From JAATGI01 sp050729815 (GTDB taxonomy: Bacteria > Pseudomonadota > Alphaproteobacteria > ATCC43930 > CGMCC-115725): 14,070 bases of DNA. The notes beneath the pieces are model-generated. The model was given only the letters and a program-made list of their open reading frames with translations. It made no database searches and had not been told where the DNA came from. Each line of letters begins with the position of its first letter. Within the stretch, counting starts at the first letter, position 1. This document shows positions 5,550-12,206 of this stretch, piece after piece. The stretch lies in contig JBOHLV010000035.1 of NCBI GenBank assembly GCA_050729815.1, positions 1-14,070 of the forward strand. Reading direction: 5' to 3'. The position numbers and the translations under genes were made by a program.

Positions 5550-8500
5550 ATGCGCTTCACCGATCTCTTCATCCGCCGGCCGGTCCTCGCGATCGTCATC
5601 AGCCTCCTCATCCTGCTGCTGGGCCTGCGCTCCTTCTTCAGCCTGCCGGTGCGGCAGTATCCGCAGATGGAGAACACGGTCATCACCATCACGACGCTCT
5701 ATCCGGGCGCGCCGGCGGAGGCGATCCAGGGCTTCATCACCCAGCCGATCGAGCAGGCGGTGTCGTCGGCCGAGGGCATCGACTACATGACCTCGACCTC
5801 GACGCTCGGATCGAGCGTCGTCAAGGTCAACGTCAAGCTGAACTACAGCCCGTCGACGGCGATGACCGACGTCATGGCGAAGGCGCAGCAGGTGAAGTAT
5901 CTGCTGCCGAAGGACGCGTTCGACCCGATCATCACCAAGACCACCGGCCAGACGACGTCGGTGATGTACATTACGTTCTCGAGCCCGCAATTGAGCGCGG
6001 CGGCGGTCGCCGACTATCTCGCCCGCAACGTGCAGCCGCTGCTCGCGACGGTTGCCGGCGTCGCCGACGCCAACATCCTCGGCGGTCAGACCTATGCCAT
6101 GCGGGTCTGGCTCAACCCGACGGAAATGGCGGCGCACGGCGTCACCGCGCCCGACATCGCGGCGGCGCTCATCGCCAATAATTATCAGGCGGCGCCGGGC
6201 CAGACGAAGGGCTATTTCACCGTCGCCAACGTGGTCGCGGATACCGGGCTCAACTCGGTCGCGCAATTCCGCAACATGGTCGTGAAGGCGCAGAACGGCG
6301 CTCTCATCCGCCTCAAGGACGTCGCCAGCGTCGATCTCGGCCCGCAAAGCACCAACGTGTCGGTGCGGTTGAACGGCCAGCAATCGGTGTTCGTCGGCAT
6401 CGACGCGACGCCGACCGGCAATCCGCTCTCGATCGTGCGCGACGTGCGCAAGCTGATGCCCCAGATCCGGCGCGGCCTGCCGCCGACGGTGATGATGAAG
6501 GTCGCTTATGATTCGACCAAGTTCATCACCTCCTCGATCAACGAGGTGGAATTCACGCTCGCGATGGCGGTCGGCATCGTCATCATCGTGATCTTCCTGT
6601 TTCTCGGCACCTTCCGCGCGGTGGTGATTCCGGTCGTCACCATACCGCTGTCGCTGATCGGCGCCGGCATCATCATGCTGGCGATGGGATTCAGCTTCAA
6701 TCTCCTCACGCTCCTCGCGATGGTGCTGGCGATCGGCCTCGTCGTCGACGACGCGATCGTCGTCGTCGAGAACGTCTATCGCCATATCGAGGAGGGCGAG
6801 ACGCCGTTCCGCGCCGCCATCATCGGTGCGCGCGAGATCGTCGGGCCGATTATCGCGATGACCATCACGCTGGCCGCCGTCTATGCGCCGATCGGGTTCC
6901 TGACGGGGCTCGTCGGCTCCCTCTTCCGCGAATTCGCCTTCACCCTCGCCGGCGCGGTGGTCATCTCCGGCCTCATCGCGCTCACCTTGTCGCCGATGAT
7001 GGCGTCGCGGCTCTTGACCTCGACCTCGCAGGAGGGCTGGTTCGCGCGCCACGTCGATCGCTTCTTCTCCGCGGTGACGCGCGCCTATTCGCGACGGCTC
7101 GCCGGCACGCTCGATTACCGCCCGGTCGTCTTCCTATTCGCGGCCGGCGTCTTCGTCATGCTCTATTTCTTCTATACCCACAGCCAGAAGGAGCTGGCGC
7201 CGCCCGAAGATCAGGGCGTCCTCTTCGCCATCGGCAAGGCGCCGCAATACGCCAATCTCGATTACACCGAGGCCTACGCCGACAAGATCGCGAAGGTGTT
7301 CCGCTCGTTTCCGGAGACCGACGCCACCTTCAACGTCAACGGCTTCCAGGGCCTCAATTCGAGCTTCTCGGCGATGGTGCTGAAGCCATGGGACGAGCGG
7401 ACACGCTCAACCAAGCAATTGACGCCGCTGGTCCAGGCGAAGCTCAACAACATCGTCGGCATCCGCGCCAGCGTGTTCAGCCCGCCGGCCTTGCCGGGCG
7501 CGTTCGGCGGTCTGCCGGTCCAGTTCGTGGTCAGCGCCGCGGCACCGTCCGACATGATCTACAAGCTGATGCAAGAGATCAAAAAGCGGGCGTTCCGCAG
7601 CCACAAATTCCTCTTCGTTGACAGCGATCTCGCCTTCAACCAGCCGGTCGATCAGCTCCACATCAACCGCGCCAAGGCCAACGATCTCGGCATCAACATG
7701 CAGGCGATCGGCACCACCCTCGCGCTGATGGTCGGCGGCAACTATATCAACCAGTTCGATTTCTCCGGCCGTGCCTATCAGGTGATCCCGCAGGTGCCGC
7801 GCAGCGACCGGTTCGGCCCGGCGGAGCTCGGGAAATTCTATGTTCGCACCGCGAGCGGCGGGCTGGTGCCGCTGTCGACCGTGGTGTCGTTCACTACCCG
7901 CACCGACCCCGATGCCTATTACCATTACAACCAACTGAATTCCGCGACCCTTTCCGGTGTGCCGATGCCGGGCGTGACGATGGGCGAGGCGGTCGCCTGG
8001 CTGCAACAGACGGCGCGCCAGGTACTGCCCGCCGGCTTCCATGCCGATTTCCTCGGCGAATCGCGGCAATATGTCGAAGAGGGCAATCAGCTTACCATCA
8101 CCTTCGCCTTCGCCCTCATCATCATCTATCTGGTGCTGGCGGCACAGTTCGAGAGTCTGCGCGATCCCCTCGTCATTCTGATCTCGGTGCCGATGTCGAT
8201 CTGCGGCGCGCTCCTGCCGCTCTTCATCGGCCTCGCCTCGATCAACATCTATACCCAGGTCGGGCTCGTCACTTTGATCGGCCTCATCTCGAAGCACGGC
8301 ATCCTGATGACGGCGTTCGCCAACGATCTTCAGCGCCATCAGGGGATGGACAAGCGTGCGGCGATCGAGCGCGCGGCGGCGGTGCGGCTGCGGCCGATCC
8401 TGATGACGACGGCGGCGATGGTGGTCGGCCTCTTCCCGCTTCTCATCGCGACCGGCGCCGGCGCGGCGAGCCGGTTCTCGATCGGCATCGTGATCGTCGC

Positions 8501-8627
8501 CGGCATGACCATCGGCACGCTCTTCACGCTGTTCGTGCTGCCGACGGTCTATACCGTCCTCGCGCGCGACCATCGCCAGGCGGCGGCAGTGCAGCGCGAG
8601 CAGGAAAAGGCACTCGCGGCCGATTAG
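5550..8627 (+). CDS. RND multidrug efflux permease (HAE1 family, AcrB/MdtB-like)
   Basis: A 1025-residue inner-membrane proton/drug antiporter that would work as a trimer. It starts MRFTDLFIRRPVLAIVISLL (TM1 about 9-28), then a large periplasmic porter/docking region (about 30-330), TM2-TM6 (from about 333), a second periplasmic region (about 545-840) and the final helices (about 848-1005). The proton-relay aspartates are present as D400-D401 in GLVVDDAIVVVEN, matching AcrB D407/D408, and the partner lysine is K915 in LISKHGILMT, matching AcrB K940. Length is slightly under the AcrB norm of about 1050. The hydrophilic C-terminus is short and charged. No Shine-Dalgarno is obvious. It follows the adaptor gene and lacks a linked TolC-type channel, so a channel encoded elsewhere must be used. 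Substrate range is unknown; solvents, aromatics or drugs are all possible. Confidence 0.96.
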   Translation: MRFTDLFIRRPVLAIVISLLILLLGLRSFFSLPVRQYPQMENTVITITTLYPGAPAEAIQGFITQPIEQAVSSAEGIDYMTSTSTLGSSVVKVNVKLNYSPSTAMTDVMAKAQQVKYLLPKDAFDPIITKTTGQTTSVMYITFSSPQLSAAAVADYLARNVQPLLATVAGVADANILGGQTYAMRVWLNPTEMAAHGVTAPDIAAALIANNYQAAPGQTKGYFTVANVVADTGLNSVAQFRNMVVKAQNGALIRLKDVASVDLGPQSTNVSVRLNGQQSVFVGIDATPTGNPLSIVRDVRKLMPQIRRGLPPTVMMKVAYDSTKFITSSINEVEFTLAMAVGIVIIVIFLFLGTFRAVVIPVVTIPLSLIGAGIIMLAMGFSFNLLTLLAMVLAIGLVVDDAIVVVENVYRHIEEGETPFRAAIIGAREIVGPIIAMTITLAAVYAPIGFLTGLVGSLFREFAFTLAGAVVISGLIALTLSPMMASRLLTSTSQEGWFARHVDRFFSAVTRAYSRRLAGTLDYRPVVFLFAAGVFVMLYFFYTHSQKELAPPEDQGVLFAIGKAPQYANLDYTEAYADKIAKVFRSFPETDATFNVNGFQGLNSSFSAMVLKPWDERTRSTKQLTPLVQAKLNNIVGIRASVFSPPALPGAFGGLPVQFVVSAAAPSDMIYKLMQEIKKRAFRSHKFLFVDSDLAFNQPVDQLHINRAKANDLGINMQAIGTTLALMVGGNYINQFDFSGRAYQVIPQVPRSDRFGPAELGKFYVRTASGGLVPLSTVVSFTTRTDPDAYYHYNQLNSATLSGVPMPGVTMGEAVAWLQQTARQVLPAGFHADFLGESRQYVEEGNQLTITFAFALIIIYLVLAAQFESLRDPLVILISVPMSICGALLPLFIGLASINIYTQVGLVTLIGLISKHGILMTAFANDLQRHQGMDKRAAIERAAAVRLRPILMTTAAMVVGLFPLLIATGAGAASRFSIGIVIVAGMTIGTLFTLFVLPTVYTVLARDHRQAAAVQREQEKALAAD

Positions 8628-8661
8628 AACGTGCAAAAGATTCGATCAAGGAGGCGTCTGG

Positions 8662-9819
8662 ATGAAACGCAGTGAAGACCGGATTCTCACCACCCATGTC
8701 GGCAGCATCATCCGGCCGCCGGAATTGCAGGCCGCGGCCAATGTCGCGCGCGAATATCCGGCGGCGCACGCCGCCTATGACGGAATGGTCCAGGCGGCCG
8801 TGGCGGAGGTGGTGAAGAAACAGGCCGCGGCCGGCATCGACATCGTCAATGACGGTGAATTCGGCAAGGCGAGCTGGGCCGCCTATATCATGAATCGGCT
8901 TTCCGGTTTTGAGATCCATCCGGAGAAGCTGCGGCCGCTCGTCTGGATCGGACGCGAGCGCGAACGGTTCCGCGGCTTCTATGAAGCGGAGATGGATCGC
9001 GTCTTCACCGGCGCGCCGACCCAGGTTTGCGTCGGTCCGGTCGCCTATACCGGACAGGAGCTGATCGGGCGCGACACCGCCAATCTCAAGGCGGCGGGCA
9101 CGGGCGTATCCGGCATTACCGAGATGTTCATCACCGCGGTTGCCCCGGCCAGCACCGCCTATGACGGCGTCAATGAATATTATTCGAACGAGCATGATTA
9201 CGTCTTCGCCATCGCCGATGCGCTGCGCCAGGAATACCGCGCCATTTACGAGGCCGGCTTCCTTGTTCAAATCGACGATGCGCTGCTCACCAATTATTAC
9301 GACTACCTTACCGCGATCAGCCCGCAGCGCTATCGCGACTGGGCCGAACTGTGCATCGCCGCGCTCAATCACGCGCTCGAAGGCATTCCCGAGGATCGCA
9401 TCCGCTATCACATCTGCTTCGGTTCCTGGCATGTGCCGCACACCACCGACGCGCCGCTCGAAGACATCATCGACATCGTGTTGAAGGTGCGTGCCGGCGC
9501 CTATTCGATCGAGGCCGCGAATCCTCGCCACGAGCATGAATGGCGGGTATGGGAGAAGGTGAAGCTGCCGCCTGGCAAAATCCTGATCCCGGGGGTCGTG
9601 ACGCACCACACGACGACGGTCGAGCATCCGCGCCTGGTCGCCGACCGCATCGTCCGCTATGCCAAACTGGTGGGGCGCGAGAACGTCATCGCCGGCACCG
9701 ATTGCGGCTTCGCCCAGGTGGAGCGGATCCAGCGCACGCATCCCGAGGTGATGTGGGCGAAATATGAAACTCTGGCCGAGGGCGCACGTCTCGCCTCGAA
9801 GGAGCTGTGGGGGAAATAG
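8662..9819 (+). CDS. MetE C-terminal-like methyltransferase (cobalamin-independent methionine synthase II family)
   Basis: A 385-residue stand-alone version of the catalytic barrel of MetE (Meth_synt_2), lacking the N-terminal MetE half. The start LTTHVGSIIRP resembles the opening of the MetE catalytic domain. All zinc ligands are recognisable: H250 and C252 (YHICFGSW), E284 (SIEAANPR) and C348 (GTDCGF). It should therefore activate a thiol such as homocysteine for methyl transfer, but many such short paralogues have unknown methyl donors. Some known short core-MetE families act as folate-independent methionine synthases and others may demethylate specific compounds. The ATG is supported by AAGGAGG (8648-8654) seven bases upstream. 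It lies 34 bases after the RND permease on the same strand and could be the third gene of that operon. Fold and zinc site are secure; the physiological reaction is not. Confidence 0.88.
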   Translation: MKRSEDRILTTHVGSIIRPPELQAAANVAREYPAAHAAYDGMVQAAVAEVVKKQAAAGIDIVNDGEFGKASWAAYIMNRLSGFEIHPEKLRPLVWIGRERERFRGFYEAEMDRVFTGAPTQVCVGPVAYTGQELIGRDTANLKAAGTGVSGITEMFITAVAPASTAYDGVNEYYSNEHDYVFAIADALRQEYRAIYEAGFLVQIDDALLTNYYDYLTAISPQRYRDWAELCIAALNHALEGIPEDRIRYHICFGSWHVPHTTDAPLEDIIDIVLKVRAGAYSIEAANPRHEHEWRVWEKVKLPPGKILIPGVVTHHTTTVEHPRLVADRIVRYAKLVGRENVIAGTDCGFAQVERIQRTHPEVMWAKYETLAEGARLASKELWGK

Positions 9820-9826
9820 CGGGCGG

Positions 9827-10810
9827 TTACGCGACCGCGTCCGTGGTGGGGGCGGGCCGCGAGGCGGCGCGTGGCCATGCGAGACGCTTGATCCAGTCTC
9901 TCGCCGGATACTCGACAAAGCGCGAGAGCGGAATGGCGAGGAGGATCGTCAGCGGAACGAAGGCGGCGTTGGCGATCCAGTTCGGAAGTGCCGGGAACAG
10001 CTCCTGGAGCAGCGTCAATGTCACGATCTGAACCCACATTTGGATCATGTAAACCGAATAGGAAATCTCGCCCAGATAGCGCAGCGGGCGCCAGTCCAAG
10101 ATGCGGGCAAAGCGCGTCTCGTCATTGGCGGCGCCCAGCAACAGGAGCGGCATGACCAGGATGGTTGCAGCATCGCCGACACCGAAAATCTGAAGGGCGA
10201 TGATCGCCACGGCGCCGGTGACCACCATGCCATCGGAACCGATCAATCTCGCCGCGCGAATCCGGTAGAGAACCATCCCGGCGACAAACTCCGGCAGCAA
10301 GCGCCAAAGAATCCAAGGTGTGTCCGTGACATTGGCCTTGGGCGCGGCATACTGAAACACTACGATTCCGACGCCGCAGGCGCATAGCAGCGCAATGAGC
10401 GCCGCCTTCGACCGGGGCCGCAGCAACACGGCGATAAACGGGAAAACCAGGTAGGCGTGCCATTCGGCGCTGATCGACCAGGACACGAAATTCCAGCATC
10501 GATGATACCAGGGCGATTGCATTAGGAAGAGACTGGCTAGAAGCCCGTGCAGGCCGAATCCCGATCGCCCGAATGCCGGCAGAAGGAGGGCAAGGACGAC
10601 CAGATGGACCGGATAGATCCGGGCCAAGCGCGCCTTGAGGAAAGACCAATAGCCCCTTCGCGGTTCGATTTCGCCATAGGCATGCATCAAGACGAAGCCG
10701 CTGAGGATGAAGAAAAGGTCGACGCCGAGGTATCCGTGGAACGGCACGCCGGCATGAACGAGCAGCACGGCGAGCGCGGCGATGCCGCGAAGCGGGGTCA
10801 GGCCCTTCAT
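9827..10810 (-). CDS. Acyltransferase family 3 (OafA/YrhL-like) membrane protein
   Basis: A 327-residue polytopic inner-membrane protein that in this family transfers acyl groups (often acetyl) to cell-surface sugars such as lipopolysaccharide, exopolysaccharide or Nod factor. It opens MKGLTPLRGIAALAVLLVHA, with the conserved Arg8 and His19, followed by the hallmark YLGVDLFFILSGF (27-39), then KARLARIYP (59-67) and SWSISAEWHAYLVFP (about 110-124). About nine or ten hydrophobic segments follow. There is no C-terminal SGNH esterase domain, so it is the short form. The gene converges with the methyltransferase with a 7-bp gap. No Shine-Dalgarno is visible before the ATG at 10810; upstream ATGs in the other frame hit a stop at once. 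Its base composition looks a little less GC-extreme than its neighbours by eye, which might mean acquisition, but this was not measured. The acceptor is unknown. Confidence 0.93.
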   Translation of the reverse strand: MKGLTPLRGIAALAVLLVHAGVPFHGYLGVDLFFILSGFVLMHAYGEIEPRRGYWSFLKARLARIYPVHLVVLALLLPAFGRSGFGLHGLLASLFLMQSPWYHRCWNFVSWSISAEWHAYLVFPFIAVLLRPRSKAALIALLCACGVGIVVFQYAAPKANVTDTPWILWRLLPEFVAGMVLYRIRAARLIGSDGMVVTGAVAIIALQIFGVGDAATILVMPLLLLGAANDETRFARILDWRPLRYLGEISYSVYMIQMWVQIVTLTLLQELFPALPNWIANAAFVPLTILLAIPLSRFVEYPARDWIKRLAWPRAASRPAPTTDAVA

Positions 10811-10819
10811 CGTGCCATC

Positions 10820-10877
10820 ATGCGGCGGATTGGCTAAGATTCGGTAATGTCGGAGGGAATCCCGACGCCCGCCGCAT
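10820..10877. repeat. Nested inverted repeats upstream of the acyltransferase
   Basis: ATGCGGCGG (10820-10828) and CCGCCGCAT (10869-10877) are perfect 9-bp inverted repeats. Inside them GTCGG (10849-10853) pairs with CCGAC (10862-10866). The whole could fold as a cruciform or RNA stem in the divergent gap between the acyltransferase and the small zinc-motif protein. No T-run follows, so it is not an intrinsic terminator. The rest of the gap up to 10941 shows nothing I recognise. Confidence 0.35.
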
Positions 10878-10941
10878 CACGTGCCGGGGAAAGTCAGGGA
10901 AGGCTCCCGACCGAGCGATGGCGGCGCGACGCCCCCCAATC

Positions 10942-10970
10942 TTGACCTGTCCCCGACACTCCCCTACATC
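10942..10970 (+). promoter_or_regulatory. Candidate promoter giving a leaderless message
   Basis: TTGACC (10942-10947, five of six to the -35 consensus) is followed after exactly 17 bases by TACATC (10965-10970, three of six to the -10, keeping TA.A). The ATG of the next gene is at 10977, seven bases past the -10, where transcription would be expected to start. The gene has no Shine-Dalgarno, so a leaderless transcript would explain both facts. The -10 is weak. Confidence 0.4.
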
Positions 10971-10976
10971 AACCCG

Positions 10977-11246
10977 ATGGCTATTGGTGAATTGCTGTTC
11001 ATCCTCTTCGTTCTCGCCGTGCTGTGGTACGGGGTGAAGTTCATGGCGCGCGTCGGCGAGGTGCGCCAGGCACTCCGCCGCGCCGCACGACAGGCGGCGG
11101 CCGCCAACGCGGCACAGATGCAGAACCAGCGTGCCCAGTCCGCGATTCCGACCGAGAATCTGGTGAAGTGCCGTACCTGCGGCGCCTTCGTGCCGGCGAA
11201 CAGCGCGACCTCCTGCGGCCGCGATGATTGCCCCTGGGGCCGGTAG
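10977..11246 (+). CDS. Small membrane-anchored protein with a four-cysteine, zinc-ribbon-like tail
   Basis: An 89-residue protein with one N-terminal hydrophobic segment (about 4-22, ELLFILFVLAVLWYGVKFM), an Ala/Arg/Gln-rich helical linker (25-56) and a C-terminal C-x2-C-x11-C-x4-C motif with cysteines at 65, 68, 80 and 85 (KCRTCGAF... SCGRDDCPWGR). The layout suggests a membrane-tethered zinc knuckle, probably facing the cytosol given the positive residues after the helix. It resembles small proteobacterial proteins of the PP0621 type in having CxxCG followed by P, but I do not recognise the exact family. An in-frame GTG at 10881 would add 32 residues with no conserved look and no ribosome site, so I chose the ATG at 10977. 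It lies upstream of glyQ on the same strand with 102 bases between. Function unknown. Confidence 0.75.
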   Translation: MAIGELLFILFVLAVLWYGVKFMARVGEVRQALRRAARQAAAANAAQMQNQRAQSAIPTENLVKCRTCGAFVPANSATSCGRDDCPWGR

Positions 11247-11260
11247 GCCGTTCCCCTGCC

Positions 11261-11289
11261 TTGATTCCGGTTATCGTGACGGTTAAGTT
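11261..11289 (+). promoter_or_regulatory. Weak candidate promoter for glyQS
   Basis: TTGATT (11261-11266) and TAAGTT (11284-11289) are separated by 17 bases in the only AT-richer stretch upstream of glyQ. The -35 matches four of six and the -10 three of six, so this is only a suggestion. A small GTTGC-ACC-GCAAC hairpin follows (11287-11299). No T-box or other leader structure is evident. Confidence 0.25.
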
Positions 11290-11348
11290 GCACCGCAACA
11301 ACACGCGGTTCGTCCCGATCTTGCGGCTTGTCAACGCGTCAGGGCCAG

Positions 11349-12206
11349 GTGAGCCAAAGCAGCTTTCAGGATTTGATTCGATGCCTTGAGGCCTATTGGG
11401 CCGAGAGAGGCTGTGTCATCCTTCAGCCCTATGACGTCGAAATGGGCGCCGGCACTTTCCACCCGGCGACCAGCCTCAGGTCGCTCGGGCCGCGGCCGTG
11501 GCGTGCCGCCTATGTCCAGCCGTCGCGCCGGCCGGGTGACGGCCGCTATGGCGAGAATCCCAACCGGCTTCAGCATTATTACCAGTTCCAGGTGATCCTG
11601 AAGCCGAGCCCCGCCGCGAGCCAGCAGCTTTATCTCGACAGCTTGGGCGCCCTCGGCATCGATGCCCGGCGCCACGACATCCGCTTCGTCGAGGATGATT
11701 GGGAAAGTCCGACCCTAGGCGCCTGGGGCCTCGGCTGGGAGGTGTGGCTCGACGGCATGGAAGTGACGCAATTCACCTATTTTCAGCAGGTGGGCGGCAT
11801 CGAATGCGATCCCGTCTCGACCGAGATCACCTATGGGCTCGAGCGCCTCGCCATGTATGTGCAGGGCGTCGAGAACGTCTATGACCTCGCCTATAATGGT
11901 GCCGGCGTGCGCTATGGCGACATCTTCAAGCGGGCGGAACGCGACTATTCCGCCTACAACTTCGAAGCCGCCGATACCGAGATGCTGGTGCGCCATTTCG
12001 CCGATGCGGAAAAGGAATGCGGCGCGTTGCTGGCACGCGGCCTCGCCCAACCCGCCTATGACCAGTGCATCAAGGCAAGCCACCAGTTCAACCTCTTGGA
12101 TGCGCGCGGCGTCATCTCGGTGACGGAACGACAAGCCTATATCGCCAGGGTGCGGGCGCTGACCAAGGGTTGCTGTGAGGCCTGGCTTGCCGGCGAGGGC
12201 GGTTGA
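11349..12206 (+). CDS. glyQ: Glycyl-tRNA synthetase alpha subunit
   Basis: GlyQ is the catalytic subunit of the bacterial alpha2beta2 glycyl-tRNA synthetase, activating glycine with ATP for transfer to tRNA-Gly in the cytosol. It is nearly textbook: SFQDLIRCLEAYWAERGCVI, then YDVEMGAGTFHPAT (motif 1), PSRRPGDGRYGENPNRLQHY (motif 2 region), DDWESPTLGAWGLGWEVWLD, FTYFQQVGGIEC and the motif 3 stretch TYGLERLAMYVQG. With a GTG start at 11349 it has 285 residues, normal for the family. That start follows AGGG (11341-11344) by four bases. A TTG at 11328 would add seven residues with no ribosome site. There is no ATG in a sensible place, so the start is non-ATG either way. Its stop overlaps the glyS ATG by one base (TGATG), implying translational coupling. 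Confidence 0.97.
   Translation: MSQSSFQDLIRCLEAYWAERGCVILQPYDVEMGAGTFHPATSLRSLGPRPWRAAYVQPSRRPGDGRYGENPNRLQHYYQFQVILKPSPAASQQLYLDSLGALGIDARRHDIRFVEDDWESPTLGAWGLGWEVWLDGMEVTQFTYFQQVGGIECDPVSTEITYGLERLAMYVQGVENVYDLAYNGAGVRYGDIFKRAERDYSAYNFEAADTEMLVRHFADAEKECGALLARGLAQPAYDQCIKASHQFNLLDARGVISVTERQAYIARVRALTKGCCEAWLAGEGG

Noticed and set aside
4275..7052. A 925-codon open frame on the minus strand opposite the RND genes.
   Set aside because: Its protein is dominated by Arg, Asp, His, Glu and Gly with no domain, as expected for the antisense of GC-rich codons. It covers the adaptor and much of the permease, both of which are clearly real.
9823..9838. GCGGT/ACCGC stem between the convergent methyltransferase and acyltransferase genes, considered as a bidirectional terminator.
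   Set aside because: Only five base pairs, overlaps the acyltransferase stop codon and has no T-run on either strand.
7407..9918. Long minus-strand open frames (409 and 464 codons) opposite the permease and methyltransferase.
   Set aside because: Antisense shadows of well-supported plus-strand genes, without recognisable motifs.
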